A stretch of DNA of 43,350 nt from Oceanobacillus polygoni (GCF_008304605.1 NZ_PIJY01000024.1:434013-477362), one strand, 5' to 3'. Positions 26,664-35,139 are shown, counted from the first letter of the stretch. The notes: generated by a model from the sequence alone, not told the origin. A program made the numbers and translations.

Positions 26664-26744
26664 AATATGGAATTAAAGAATAGTAGTTCTTAGTAAAAAA
26701 ATTGTGGGTAGGGGAGAACGATTCAAAGGAAAGCGAGGGTAGTT

Positions 26745-27188
26745 ATGTACGTTTATGAAGGCAATAATAATTTGGTAATGGACCTTTTTATCCTAGTAGG
26801 AGTGCTCGCTTTAATCATTTTTATATTTAGTTGGATAATGAGAAAGGTCTTGCGTGTCGAACGTAAAAAATGGTTCTCAAATAATTATGTTAATGATATA
26901 CATAAAAAGTATGATATTGGATTAAGGGTGTTTTCCGTATTCGCAATTGTGATTGCTGTCATTTTTTTAATTAAAAATGCCTCGGATTTTAGTACGGACA
27001 TTTCTTTCTCTTTATTTTTAATTGGGTTTTCCTTTACAGTCGTACAGGAATTATTCCGAGCATATATGGAATGGAAGTATGTAAAAGAGAAAAATGATTA
27101 TCTTTTTACACTTAGCCAGTTAGTATTTATTATTGCGCTTCTTGTGATAACATGGAAATCATCTTTCTTTGGCATGTTAAATTTATAA
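26745..27188 (+). CDS. Small membrane protein, DUF4181-like
   Basis: This 147-residue protein has four hydrophobic segments (about 10-32, 60-80, 85-105 and 122-142). The conserved piece FRAYMEWKYVKEKNDYLFTLSQLVFI resembles DUF4181 proteins of Bacillales, known only as small multipass membrane proteins. A basic stretch RKVLRVERKKWF after the first helix supports cytoplasmic placement of that loop. GAGGG lies five bases before ATG 26745; ATG 26778 is an alternative. It stands alone between the metK terminator and the hairpin at 27200. Function is unknown. Confidence 0.75.
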   Translation: MYVYEGNNNLVMDLFILVGVLALIIFIFSWIMRKVLRVERKKWFSNNYVNDIHKKYDIGLRVFSVFAIVIAVIFLIKNASDFSTDISFSLFLIGFSFTVVQELFRAYMEWKYVKEKNDYLFTLSQLVFIIALLVITWKSSFFGMLNL

Positions 27189-27199
27189 CATTGCAAAAT

Positions 27200-27232
27200 A
27201 GATGGAGCTTGAATTTATTTCAAGCTCCATCT
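27200..27232. terminator. Hairpin between convergent DUF4181-like gene and ytoA
   Basis: AGATGGAGCTTGA pairs perfectly with TCAAGCTCCATCT around a seven-base loop. T runs outside it are short on both strands; it probably serves both genes. Confidence 0.7.
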
Positions 27233-27236
27233 ATGA

Positions 27237-27758
27237 TTAACGTCCCATATTTGTATGTTCCTTATAATACTTCCCTTTTTCCACATACGATCTACGAACT
27301 CGTTCCATTTCGGCGTAATCAGCTTCTGTAAGCTCACGTACAACCTTCGCTGGTCGTCCCATTACTAATGTGTTGGGAGGAACTTTTTTTCCTGGTGGAA
27401 CAAGACTCCCAGCCCCAACAAACGCATTTTCCCCGATTTCAGCACCATCCAAGATAATCGATCCCATTCCAATTAAGGCGTTTTTCCGAACGGTAGCGGA
27501 GTGTAAGGTAACTTGATGACCGATTGAGACATCATCTTCAATCAGAAGCGTCTTATCTGGGCTTTGGTGCAGCATGCAAAAATCCTGTATGTTAACGCGT
27601 TTCCCAATCCGAGTCGGGGCAACGTCACCACGAATTACCGTCTTAAACCAGATGCTAGAATCCTCATCGATCGTAACGTCGCCATTTATAACGACATCCT
27701 TTGCGATAAAAACAGTATCGTGAATAGTTGGATAAATATTTTTGTAAGGCTCAATCAT
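27237..27758 (-). CDS. ytoA: Gamma-carbonic anhydrase-like protein YtoA
   Basis: The start ATG 27758 (MIEPYKNIYP) is preceded by AAGGGGA and gives 173 residues; the open frame beyond it is not conserved. The chain is a left-handed beta-helix of hexapeptide repeats followed by a C-terminal helix (LTEADYAEMERVRRSYVEKG). The metal-binding histidines of gamma-carbonic anhydrases are present in MLHQSPD and SIGHQVTLHSA, near residues 65-95. Many such proteins (YrdA, YtoA, PaaY types) bind zinc, but carbonic anhydrase activity is not proven for most. It is divergent from ytpB with only 88 bases between their starts. Confidence 0.9.
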   Translation of the reverse strand: MIEPYKNIYPTIHDTVFIAKDVVINGDVTIDEDSSIWFKTVIRGDVAPTRIGKRVNIQDFCMLHQSPDKTLLIEDDVSIGHQVTLHSATVRKNALIGMGSIILDGAEIGENAFVGAGSLVPPGKKVPPNTLVMGRPAKVVRELTEADYAEMERVRRSYVEKGKYYKEHTNMGR

Positions 27759-27800
27759 GATTACATCCCCTTGTTTTTGTTTTCCTAATGAATATGGTGC

Positions 27801-27806
27801 TATAAT
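27801..27806 (+). promoter_or_regulatory. Extended -10 promoter of ytpB
   Basis: TATAAT is preceded by TGC, the extended -10 form. The -35 region (TGTTTT at 27778) is weak, as usual for such promoters. Confidence 0.55.
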
Positions 27807-27846
27807 GATTATAGCAAATTTCACCAGTTGGAACGGAGGAAATGGA

Positions 27847-28923
27847 TTGACAAAGGTACCTAAAAATGCGATTACATTATTACGAATCGTGTTTAAACGA
27901 ATCTTTCCAATGGTAGATGAGGAAATGGAATACTGGAAGCGTAGAGCGGAGCAAATACCGAATGAAGAGTTGATTGAGCAAGCACTTGCTAGCATACGTT
28001 TAAAGCGATTTCATTGCCAAGGTGGGAGCGTCTATGCGCTGCTTGCTGGTAAAAGGGAAAAAGAAGCAGTTCGCTTTATTGTCGCTTATCAAACGATTAG
28101 CGATTACTTGGATAATCTTTGTGATCGAAGTACGTCACTTGATCCAAATGATTTTCGCATGCTTCATGAAGCAATGAAAGACGCTTTAATTCCTATGAAT
28201 CCATTGAAAAATTATTATGAAATGCGAGATGACCAAGCTGATGGAGGTTATCTTGCAGAGTTAGTTCAAACATGCCAAGAAACGTTAAGCGATTTAGCTT
28301 GCTTAGAACAGATCCAGGATCAACTTGTGAAGCTACAGGGACTATACGCAGATTTACAGGTTCATAAGCATGTACAGGTAAACGAACGAATTCCGCGTTT
28401 AACGACGTGGTTTGAAAATAATAAAGATGTGAATAAAAATCTCACATGGTATGAATTTTCAGCTGCGAGTGGTTCAACGTTAGGAATTTTTTGTCTTGTA
28501 TCATACGGACTAGGTGGAAAAATAAAGCCAAATACAGCACAAGCTATTTTCGATGGTTATTTCCCTTACATGCAAGGGTTGCATATTCTGCTCGATTACT
28601 ACATCGACCAACAAGAGGATCATGATGAAGGTGACCTTAACTTTTGCAGTTATTACGAGAATTGGAATAAAATGAAAGAGCGCTTCCTTTATTTTATTGA
28701 ACAGACAAAAACAGATGTGCGTGGATTGCCAGATCAAAAATTTCATGAAATGATCCATCAAGGCTTGATTGGCTTATACTTAGGTGATAAAAAAATAAAA
28801 ACGATTCCATATGGCGAGGAAATGCGAAAGACTCTACTACAAGCTGGGGGAGTTACTGCCAAAATGTTTAATTGGAATATACGCATGTACTATAAAGCAG
28901 AGGGAAAGAGAGGGAACATGTAA
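27847..28923 (+). CDS. ytpB: Tetraprenyl-beta-curcumene synthase
   Basis: I choose TTG 27847, six bases after ACGGAGGA, giving 358 residues; the longer frame runs through the promoter. The family (DUF2600) was defined by B. subtilis YtpB, which cyclises tetraprenyl diphosphate to tetraprenyl-beta-curcumene, a precursor of C35 terpenes in the spore/stress membrane. The acid motif D86-YLD89-N-L-C-D93 following IVAYQTIS is the likely Mg/diphosphate site. Helical, soluble, no signal peptide. The partner cyclase (SqhC/TC type) is not in this window. It is followed at one base by the DUF1801 gene, so the two probably share a transcript. Confidence 0.9.
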   Translation: MTKVPKNAITLLRIVFKRIFPMVDEEMEYWKRRAEQIPNEELIEQALASIRLKRFHCQGGSVYALLAGKREKEAVRFIVAYQTISDYLDNLCDRSTSLDPNDFRMLHEAMKDALIPMNPLKNYYEMRDDQADGGYLAELVQTCQETLSDLACLEQIQDQLVKLQGLYADLQVHKHVQVNERIPRLTTWFENNKDVNKNLTWYEFSAASGSTLGIFCLVSYGLGGKIKPNTAQAIFDGYFPYMQGLHILLDYYIDQQEDHDEGDLNFCSYYENWNKMKERFLYFIEQTKTDVRGLPDQKFHEMIHQGLIGLYLGDKKIKTIPYGEEMRKTLLQAGGVTAKMFNWNIRMYYKAEGKRGNM

Positions 28924-28924
28924 G

Positions 28925-29362
28925 ATGTATGAGCAAAAAATGAAGGAAAATGATCGAGATGTTATTGCTTTTATTGAGGATATTGACAATGCAAAGAAGC
29001 GGGAGGATGCTTATAAGCTACTTGAAATTTTTACAGAAACAACTGGCCAACCGGCTAAAATGTGGGGTACGACCATTATTGGATTTGGTTCCTATCATTA
29101 TAAATACGCATCTGGTCACGAAGGGGATGCGCCATTAGTAGGGTTCTCACCACGAAGAGCAAAGCATAGCTTATATTTTGCTGCAGGCGATGACAGGAGG
29201 GAGGATCTGCTAACGGATTTCGGCAAGCATACAACTGGAAAAGCCTGTGTGTATATTAATAAAGTTGCTGATATTAACGTAGACGTTTTGAAAGCATTGA
29301 TCCGTCAGTCTGTCGAATTTTTACAGGAGAGGTATCCAAGTGAAGCGGGGGAAGATGTGTAA
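28925..29362 (+). CDS. DUF1801 (YdhG-like) protein
   Basis: I use ATG 28925 (MYEQKMKEND), one base after the ytpB stop, with AGAGAGGGAA upstream in the ytpB end; this gives 145 residues. The domain includes IDNAKKREDAYKLLEIFTETTGQPAKMWGTTIIGFGSYHYKYASGHEGD, then FSPRRAKHSLYF, both typical of DUF1801. The fold is known structurally in related proteins but the role is not settled. No membrane segment. It ends the ytpB unit before a strong terminator. Confidence 0.85.
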   Translation: MYEQKMKENDRDVIAFIEDIDNAKKREDAYKLLEIFTETTGQPAKMWGTTIIGFGSYHYKYASGHEGDAPLVGFSPRRAKHSLYFAAGDDRREDLLTDFGKHTTGKACVYINKVADINVDVLKALIRQSVEFLQERYPSEAGEDV

Positions 29363-29369
29363 CAAATAG

Positions 29370-29414
29370 AAGGGGATTATCGCTTGAAAAAACAATCGAT
29401 AATCCCCTTTTTAT
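29370..29414 (+). terminator. Terminator of the ytpB-DUF1801 unit
   Basis: AAGGGGATTATCG pairs with CGATAATCCCCTT and is followed by a T run. It lies against the convergent gene ending at 29416. Confidence 0.9.
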
Positions 29415-29415
29415 G

Positions 29416-30174
29416 CTAGACTTTCGCTAGTTTACTTGAAATCCAGAGGTAAATAAGAATACAACCAAATGTAATGCATGTGCCTGTAATTATTCGGGCA
29501 GATTCTGTTAACGATGTAAAATCGAGCAGGTAATCTGGAAGCGTCACAAATGCTAAAACAATGGGAAGGACCCAGGTTTTGGACCAAATGGAAAAGCCGA
29601 TGATGAAAATCATTGTGAAAGCACCAATGATAATCGTTCCGACCACGCCAAAGTTAATGACGGGTGTTGTAACCTGTTGGTTAAGAAAAATTAGTCCGAC
29701 AAAAAGAGCGAGCGGCAGCAGTGCAGCAGGATAAAGAATAGCAAATTGCTTTCCAGCGGCTAGGTTTTTTCCGGCAATATATCGAAATACAAGGGATATG
29801 ATTGTTAAGAATAAGATGGCTATGATTAGGAAGCCAAAAATCTCCAATAGTGAGTAGGAAAGCGTTCCTTCAAATAAATCTCTAACAATAATGAATGAGA
29901 AAGCACCAAATAGAATCATTGGAATATATTTCATCCAAGCTTTAACGTCGATGGGCATTTCACTAGCAAGCTGCTCCATGTAGGCTTCTGGAGATTGACC
30001 AATAATATGTTCTATGGATTTCCCGTTTTTCTCTGCCTGCATTAAATGATCCTCTAGTTCTTCGACGATTTCATCAATCTCTTTTTCCTTTTTACCGCTT
30101 GAAAAAAGGTAGACGCGAAGGTTTTCTAAAAATTGCTTACTTTTTTTAGATAGCTGTATGTTTTCATGCAACAT
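29416..30174 (-). CDS. HAAS-domain membrane protein (partner of PadR)
   Basis: This 252-residue protein has an N-terminal helical HAAS domain (SKKSKQFLENLRVYLFSSGKKEKEIDEIVEELEDHLMQAEKNGKSIEHIIGQSPEAY, about 8-65) and a C-terminal membrane domain of about six helices. HAAS proteins (related to DUF1700/DUF1129) are typically encoded beside a PadR repressor in Firmicutes and are thought to act in envelope sensing; the mechanism is unknown. It starts two bases after the padR stop, with the ribosome binding site inside padR. A co-operon is therefore likely. Confidence 0.85.
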   Translation of the reverse strand: MLHENIQLSKKSKQFLENLRVYLFSSGKKEKEIDEIVEELEDHLMQAEKNGKSIEHIIGQSPEAYMEQLASEMPIDVKAWMKYIPMILFGAFSFIIVRDLFEGTLSYSLLEIFGFLIIAILFLTIISLVFRYIAGKNLAAGKQFAILYPAALLPLALFVGLIFLNQQVTTPVINFGVVGTIIIGAFTMIFIIGFSIWSKTWVLPIVLAFVTLPDYLLDFTSLTESARIITGTCITFGCILIYLWISSKLAKV

Positions 30175-30176
30175 TT

Positions 30177-30518
30177 TTAAACTCCCTTTCCCTTTTTTGT
30201 TTCATGTGCTAAAACATGGTTAACGTTTGTCTGCAAGATTTCCCATCTTTCTATAAAATTTTGTAACTCTTGTTCTCCATTTTCTGTGAGCCGATAATAT
30301 TTCCGCTTAGGCCCTGCTGTGGATTTTTTTAAAGTGGAGGTTACTAATTTTTCTTTTTGCATTCGTAATAATAAGGGGTAGATCGTACCTTCACTGAAGT
30401 TGGAAAAACCATAGTCTTCTAATTTCTCAGCTAGCTCATAGCCGTAAACTTCCTTATTCTTAATAATGGCAAGAATACAACCATCTAAAATCCCCTTCAT
30501 CATCTGTGTTGTTGACAC
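30177..30518 (-). CDS. PadR-family transcriptional regulator
   Basis: This 113-residue winged-helix protein contains the PadR DNA-binding core GILDGCILAIIKNKEVYGYELAEKLEDYGFSNFSEGTIYPLLLRMQKEKLVTS (about 9-61), then AGPKRKYYRLTENGEQEL, the wing and start of the dimer helix. The GTG start at 30518 is nine bases after AGGAGGG. PadR proteins of this short type repress their own operon and respond to phenolics, drugs or envelope stress. Three CTTG-N5-CAAG palindromes just upstream are probable binding sites. Confidence 0.92.
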   Translation of the reverse strand: MSTTQMMKGILDGCILAIIKNKEVYGYELAEKLEDYGFSNFSEGTIYPLLLRMQKEKLVTSTLKKSTAGPKRKYYRLTENGEQELQNFIERWEILQTNVNHVLAHETKKGKGV

Positions 30519-30538
30519 GTTTTCAAACCCTCCTTTAT

Positions 30539-30628
30539 CTTGTATTGCAAGGTATATGGGTATTAGAATATAAGTCTTGTATTACAAGGTATGTTTTTAG
30601 TATATGCAATATTACCTTGTTATGCAAG
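30539..30628 (-). promoter_or_regulatory. Three palindromic operator sites upstream of padR
   Basis: CTTGTATTGCAAG (30539-30551), CTTGTATTACAAG (30576-30588) and CTTGTTATGCAAG (30616-30628) are near-palindromes. The first two are followed by GTAT, the third is preceded by ATTAC and so lies in inverse orientation. A minus-strand promoter TTGTAA-16-TAATAC overlaps the middle copy. This fits autorepression, but the PadR binding is inferred. Confidence 0.65.
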
Positions 30629-30689
30629 AGTTATCGTGTAATTTTTAGAAATGGAGTACTTGATTACTTCTTATAACAGGTAATCATGA

Positions 30690-30860
30690 TAACTGCCCGA
30701 CCGAAGAGGGATTTAATTTATTCGGTATCTCAGAGGGGAAATGAGTCCTCAAACGAAAGAGGATTCAACTGATACGACAACTCAACACAAAGAGGTGATA
30801 AGTAACCGATCGAAAAGCATTCGGTAAATCCCAGTGTCTATAACCGATAAACCATTGTTG
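30690..30860. repeat. Decayed tandem repeats with CGAAAGAGG-like units
   Basis: Units are CCGAAGAGGGATTTAA, CAGAGGGGAAATGAGT, CGAAAGAGGATTCAACTGAT and CAAAGAGGTGATAAGTAACC at about 30-35 base spacing. I recognise this as a common style of degenerate intergenic repeat in Bacillaceae. No ORF or RNA was seen here. Confidence 0.55.
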
Positions 30861-30939
30861 AAACAACAAAAATAGATCTCGGACTTATGCAACGAACGAA
30901 TTGACTGTCGTTGAATTTTAAAGTGCCAGAGCCCAAAAA

Positions 30940-30978
30940 TAAAAAGCCGCGAAGAAAACTCAATTTCTTCGCGGTTCA
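30940..30978 (-). terminator. Terminator of the AI-2E-family transporter gene
   Basis: On the minus strand CCGCGAAGAAA pairs with TTTCTTCGCGG, followed by CTTTTTATTTTT. Confidence 0.85.
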
Positions 30979-30991
30979 TGCAAACGTATCG

Positions 30992-32086
30992 TTATATCAA
31001 TGCATCTTTCTTATCTTTCTTAGAATCTCGATACGTGTTATAGAAATGCATAATGATTGTTCGAAGCAATGCATAGAAAGGTACGGCGAATAAAATACCG
31101 AGGAAACCTGCAATGCTGCCAGCAGCAAGGATAACTGTTATCACCGTTAGCGGATGCAGTTGCAATACTTGCCCCATAACATTCGGTGAAATGACTGAAC
31201 TCTCAATTTGCTGCGCAACGAACATAATTAAGGAAATCCAAAAGAGATTCATTGGATCCTGAAATCCACCAACAATTAATGCTGGAATTACTGCTAAATA
31301 CGGACCTAGGAAAGGAATAACATTGGTGATCATTCCGAAAAGGGCGAACGCTAAAGCATACTCCAACCCGATAATGAGATAGCCAATTAATAGCAAGACT
31401 CCAACAAAGAAACTAACAAGCAGTTGTCCTTGGATGAACGAAGATAAAACATTGTCCATCTTAACTAACAGGCTACGAACGTTATCTGCTTTTTTCTTAC
31501 TGAATACTTGCGTGATAAATGGAATTAATTTATCCCCATCCTTCAGCATGAAGAAAAGGAAGAATGGAATAAGAACAATTCCCATTGCAATCGAAACGAC
31601 TTGCCCTAAGAACCCACCAATAAAGCTAGGGATATTATTTGCAATCCCTTCCAGGTGTGATGGGAGATCAGCGACGAAGTCATTAATCATTGAAACTGCT
31701 TGTACTGGAATGGCTTCGTAGTTTTTCTGTACCCACTGAATCGTTTCTTCAGCGAGCTTTACCATTTGTGGGATGCTATCAATCATCGTAGTGAATTGAT
31801 TTTGAGCAATCGGCCAAATGAATATAATGAATAACGTTCCAATTAAGATAAGTGTTAAGTACACAAAAATAATCGAAAAAATCTTATTTATTTTTAGGAG
31901 CATGAACAGATGCATTAATGGCTTCGTTAAATAATACAAAATACCAGCACCAATAATTGGAAGGGCGACAGCACCAATTAATCTAATAACTGGAAAAAAG
32001 ATGAAATGTGTAATTGAAACAAGCCAGATTAAGAGAAAAAGCATAATTAAAAAAAGCATTACTTGAAACCATCGTTTATGAACCAA
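30992..32086 (-). CDS. AI-2E-family transporter (YueF/YtvI-like)
   Basis: This 364-residue protein has about eight membrane segments in the AI-2E_transport arrangement, including the long N-terminal pair, an extracytoplasmic helical part around residues 95-150, and the conserved tail IPFLGPYLAVIPALIVGGFQDP followed by IESSVISPNVMGQVLQLHPLTVI. Members include the Na+(Li+)/H+ antiporters of Bacillales and TqsA. The substrate here is not known. The start is TTG 32086 with only a weak AGTAGTGA upstream, so it is less certain than others. It is monocistronic with a terminator. Confidence 0.85.
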   Translation of the reverse strand: MVHKRWFQVMLFLIMLFLLIWLVSITHFIFFPVIRLIGAVALPIIGAGILYYLTKPLMHLFMLLKINKIFSIIFVYLTLILIGTLFIIFIWPIAQNQFTTMIDSIPQMVKLAEETIQWVQKNYEAIPVQAVSMINDFVADLPSHLEGIANNIPSFIGGFLGQVVSIAMGIVLIPFFLFFMLKDGDKLIPFITQVFSKKKADNVRSLLVKMDNVLSSFIQGQLLVSFFVGVLLLIGYLIIGLEYALAFALFGMITNVIPFLGPYLAVIPALIVGGFQDPMNLFWISLIMFVAQQIESSVISPNVMGQVLQLHPLTVITVILAAGSIAGFLGILFAVPFYALLRTIIMHFYNTYRDSKKDKKDALI

Positions 32087-32352
32087 TCAATATCACTACT
32101 TTCGACCATTTTTATTTCTATTTTACATGGAGGAGACGATAATAGAAAGTATTTTGTTAGAATTATGCCAACAAGGCAGCATATTTATACCTATGGGTTG
32201 AAAAGAGTTTCATAGTATGCTGTTACAGAAGGGAAAACTTTTCAAGTTAATGCTTGATTTTAGTTAGAAGCTGTATGAAATAAAGGAATTTATGAAAGAA
32301 ATAGCGAAATATAATATGGTAGATTGAAAAACTAAAATAGGGAGAATAAACG

Positions 32353-32751
32353 ATGTCAAAGGGTCTTATTCATCATGTGGAGATAAATGTTTCCAATCTA
32401 GAAAACTCGGTTGCGTTTTGGGGCTGGTTCTTGGAGAAATTGGGATATGAGCTTTACCAAACTTGGAATAAAGGACGAAGTTGGAAGCTAGGGGAAAGTT
32501 ATCTTGTTTTTGTTCAGGCGGAAGAAATTTATTTTGATGTTTCGTATCATCGAAAACAGGTTGGGCTTAATCATCTTGCTTTTTACGCTGATTCACGTGA
32601 ACATGTTGATTTAATAACATGGCAATTAAGACAAAAGGGCATTTCTATTTTATATAAGGAGCTACATCCATTTGCAGGGGGGAAGGAGCATTATGCTGTT
32701 TTTTTCGAGGATCCAGATAGAATAAAGGTGGAGCTTGTTGCCCCCGGTTGA
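32353..32751 (+). CDS. VOC-superfamily (glyoxalase/bleomycin-resistance fold) protein
   Basis: This 132-residue protein has the paired beta-alpha-beta-beta-beta modules of the VOC fold. Probable metal ligands are His8 or His9 in LIHHVEINV, His near 74 in LNHLAFYA and Glu near 127 in DRIKVELVAP. It resembles YwbC- or FosB-like small VOC proteins but lacks enough motifs to assign lyase, thiol transferase or dioxygenase activity. GGGAG precedes the ATG; a TATAAT at 32310 may be part of its promoter. Monocistronic by appearance. Confidence 0.82.
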   Translation: MSKGLIHHVEINVSNLENSVAFWGWFLEKLGYELYQTWNKGRSWKLGESYLVFVQAEEIYFDVSYHRKQVGLNHLAFYADSREHVDLITWQLRQKGISILYKELHPFAGGKEHYAVFFEDPDRIKVELVAPG

Positions 32752-32856
32752 GTTGGTTCAATTATTAAATCAACTTGCATATTATTTACCATATAAGTTA
32801 TGTGAGATTTACTTGAATAAGTGAAGCAATCCATATGATCGAAAAGGGGAATGGCA

Positions 32857-33195
32857 GTGGATAAAAAGTATAATGATTTAATCGGTGATATACTCGAGGC
32901 GGCTGGTGAAAAGGATAATTTTGACTTAAAGGGTGCGGGAAAGCCGTTGCCAAAAGGCTATGTGGAAAGAGATGTTTTTCAAAACTTCCAGCAGATTGCA
33001 AAGGATGCAGGATACTTGCCTTACTGGCTAAAATTGCAAAAAGAAATTGCAACCATGGTGCATGCTGCTAAAACGGAAAAAGACATTAAGAAAATTAATA
33101 AGAAAATCAAGGAATATAATACGGCTTGTCCATCGTCGATGCAAAAGCTACCGGTTGAGCTGGATAAGCTTGAGGATGCAAAAACAATTTGGTAA
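32857..33195 (+). CDS. DUF1992 (DnaJ-homologue C28-like) protein
   Basis: I choose GTG 32857 since the AGGGGA ribosome binding site abuts the ATG at 32851 but is six or seven bases from the GTG; 112 residues. The DUF1992 pattern is present: IGDILEAAGEKDNFDLKGAGKPLPKGY (about 9-35) and GYLPYWLKLQKEI, followed by a helical C-terminus. Function is unknown; bacterial members are small cytosolic proteins. It probably shares a transcript with the next gene 39 bases away. Confidence 0.85.
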   Translation: MDKKYNDLIGDILEAAGEKDNFDLKGAGKPLPKGYVERDVFQNFQQIAKDAGYLPYWLKLQKEIATMVHAAKTEKDIKKINKKIKEYNTACPSSMQKLPVELDKLEDAKTIW

Positions 33196-33234
33196 TCAGT
33201 TGATTCAAATCAGTAAAGAAACGGAGGGGATTAT

Positions 33235-33708
33235 ATGATTCTCCAGAGAGGAATCACTGGAAAAAACCATAACGTAGATGATCATTTTCCAAAACCGGCT
33301 GGCAAGGAATTTAAGCAATTATGCTATACGCTGATTGCACAGCTAGATGGACGCGTATTAGCTTTTTCAGAACCGCAAATCGATACGAATTATTTTCATG
33401 TCGAGCTTGAAGTTTTCAAAGAGCGATTGCACCTGCTCTTAAATGAGAATCATCGCTACCTTGCTGTTGCAAGTGAGGTTGATTATTTTAAGCTAACATT
33501 TATTGATGAACCAACACTGACCAGACAATTCGCACCTTATTATACGGTTTTACAGCAAGCGGAACTGAATGAGCGAATTCAACTAAGACCAGGGCGTAAA
33601 AAGGGTGCTTTGCTTAACGAGAATGATTTATGTAAAGAAGAATTAGTTGATTTGGTGTATTGGAATCCTAAAACAGTAGGGCAGGCTGTTTTCAATCATT
33701 GGGATTAG
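33235..33708 (+). CDS. Conserved protein of unknown function
   Basis: This 157-residue soluble protein follows a strong GGAGGGGA. I do not recognise a domain. Visible parts are an N-terminal FPKPAGKEFKQLCYTLIAQLDGRVLAFSE and a middle HVELEVFKERLHLLLNENHRYLAVASEVD. An alternating polar/hydrophobic pattern suggests mixed alpha/beta. There is no signal or membrane segment. It lies between the DUF1992 gene and the AAA ATPase. Confidence 0.7.
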   Translation: MILQRGITGKNHNVDDHFPKPAGKEFKQLCYTLIAQLDGRVLAFSEPQIDTNYFHVELEVFKERLHLLLNENHRYLAVASEVDYFKLTFIDEPTLTRQFAPYYTVLQQAELNERIQLRPGRKKGALLNENDLCKEELVDLVYWNPKTVGQAVFNHWD

Positions 33709-33782
33709 GAAGTACAAGGAGTTTGCTTTTGCTCCTATGCATAAGGCATGACTTCAATACATATCCGTAAAGGGAGTAAAAA

Positions 33783-34541
33783 ATGAGATTAACTCAAGAG
33801 GATCAGTATATTAAAGAGCTTCAATTACGTAAAGATCACATTCATTCATGGAATACATTCCCATTCAATCTTCCTGTTATAAAGAATCTAAAAAAGCTAT
33901 TGTTCCATCCGAACGTAACCTATATTGTGGGAGAAAATGGGATGGGGAAATCAACCTTGCTTGAAGGGATTGCAATTGCACTTGGATTTAACCCAGAAGG
34001 CGGCACAAAGAATTTTAATTTCTCAAGCTTCGACTCGCATTCGAATTTAGATCAGTTTTTAAGAATCGCAAAAGGACCTTATCTGCCCAATGATAGCTTC
34101 TTCTTCAGAGCTGAATCGTTTTACAATGTTGCGAGCAATATTGAGGAAATGGACGCATCCTCTTTTGGAGGCTCACGAATTATCGATTCATTTGGTGGTA
34201 CGTCGCTCCATGAGCAATCACATGGTGAATCTTTCTTTGCTGCATTTACCAATCGCTTCCGTGGCCAAGGATTGTATATTCTTGATGAGCCAGAAGCAGC
34301 ATTATCCCCATTAAGACAATTATCCATGCTTGCCAGAATTCATGAGCTCGTTAATCAAGGGTCACAATTTATCATTTCTACACATTCTCCGATTCTCATG
34401 GCTTATCCAGATGCTGTTATTATCCAGCTTACAAAGGATGGGATGGAAAAACAAAGATTAGAAGATACCGAGCATTATAAAGTAATGAAACAGTTTTTTG
34501 ATGATAAAGACAGACTTCTGCATCATTTGTTCCAAGGATAA
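33783..34541 (+). CDS. Solitary AAA/ABC-type ATPase
   Basis: This 252-residue protein has Walker A GENGMGKST (about residues 51-59), an ABC-like signature HEQSHGESF near 145, Walker B LYILDEPEAAL near 165, and a His-switch-like STHSPILMAYP near 200. This is the AAA_15/AAA_21, RecF/SMC-like head without a coiled coil. It is a widespread single-gene family of Bacillales with no known role; no TOPRIM nuclease or UvrD-like partner is adjacent, unlike Gabija or OLD systems. AAGGGAG precedes the ATG. Confidence 0.88.
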   Translation: MRLTQEDQYIKELQLRKDHIHSWNTFPFNLPVIKNLKKLLFHPNVTYIVGENGMGKSTLLEGIAIALGFNPEGGTKNFNFSSFDSHSNLDQFLRIAKGPYLPNDSFFFRAESFYNVASNIEEMDASSFGGSRIIDSFGGTSLHEQSHGESFFAAFTNRFRGQGLYILDEPEAALSPLRQLSMLARIHELVNQGSQFIISTHSPILMAYPDAVIIQLTKDGMEKQRLEDTEHYKVMKQFFDDKDRLLHHLFQG

Positions 34542-34559
34542 TAAAAAAGGGGTGAAGTC

Positions 34560-35120
34560 ATGAAAGTCCCAGATTTAACGTACGAAACAAAACGATTAAT
34601 AATTCGACCGTATCAGAAGCAGGATTATGTGAATTGGTATACGCAATTCAGTCGACGATTGCCATCTCAATCCAAATACGATGAGGGTTATATAGACATG
34701 TCTCGTTTTACAAAGGACTGGTTTAATAAATGGATTCAAGGGTTTCATGAAGGTGCGAAAAAAGATGAAATGTATATTTTAGGCGTCTTTCGAAAAGAAG
34801 ATGGAGCTAATGTTGGCACTATCGAGTTATCGACAATATTACGGGCGAAATACCAATGGGCGATGATGGGATATTTTATACATAATCAGTTTTGGAAAAA
34901 TGGATATGGGAAGGAAAGTGTTATTGCTGCCACGCAATTATTTTTTAAGCAATTAAACTATCATCGTATCGAACTGCATATCAATACGGATAATGAACCG
35001 TCAATTCGATTAGCAGAAAGTGCTGGGTTTATTTACGAATGTACAAGGAATGAATTTTCCTATGAACGTGGTCGTTGGGCAGATTTATTAATCTATTATC
35101 GGAATAACGAGTCATTATAA
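34560..35120 (+). CDS. GNAT-family N-acetyltransferase, RimJ/RimL-like
   Basis: This 186-residue protein has the Acetyltransf_3 pattern: ETKRLIIRPYQKQDY at the N-terminus, the acetyl-CoA loop FWKNGYGKESVIAATQLFF (about 116-134), and HRIELHINTDNEPSIRLAESAGFIYE. RimJ/RimL types acetylate ribosomal N-termini or small amines; the acceptor is unknown. It starts 18 bases after the ATPase gene with GGGGTGA upstream, so probably cotranscribed. Confidence 0.88.
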   Translation: MKVPDLTYETKRLIIRPYQKQDYVNWYTQFSRRLPSQSKYDEGYIDMSRFTKDWFNKWIQGFHEGAKKDEMYILGVFRKEDGANVGTIELSTILRAKYQWAMMGYFIHNQFWKNGYGKESVIAATQLFFKQLNYHRIELHINTDNEPSIRLAESAGFIYECTRNEFSYERGRWADLLIYYRNNESL

Positions 35121-35139
35121 TTAAAAAAGGAGAGGGAAG

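Noticed and set aside
33783..34541. The AAA ATPase as a Gabija/OLD-type defence gene
   Set aside because: There is no TOPRIM domain, helicase or nuclease partner nearby, and the neighbours are ordinary small genes.
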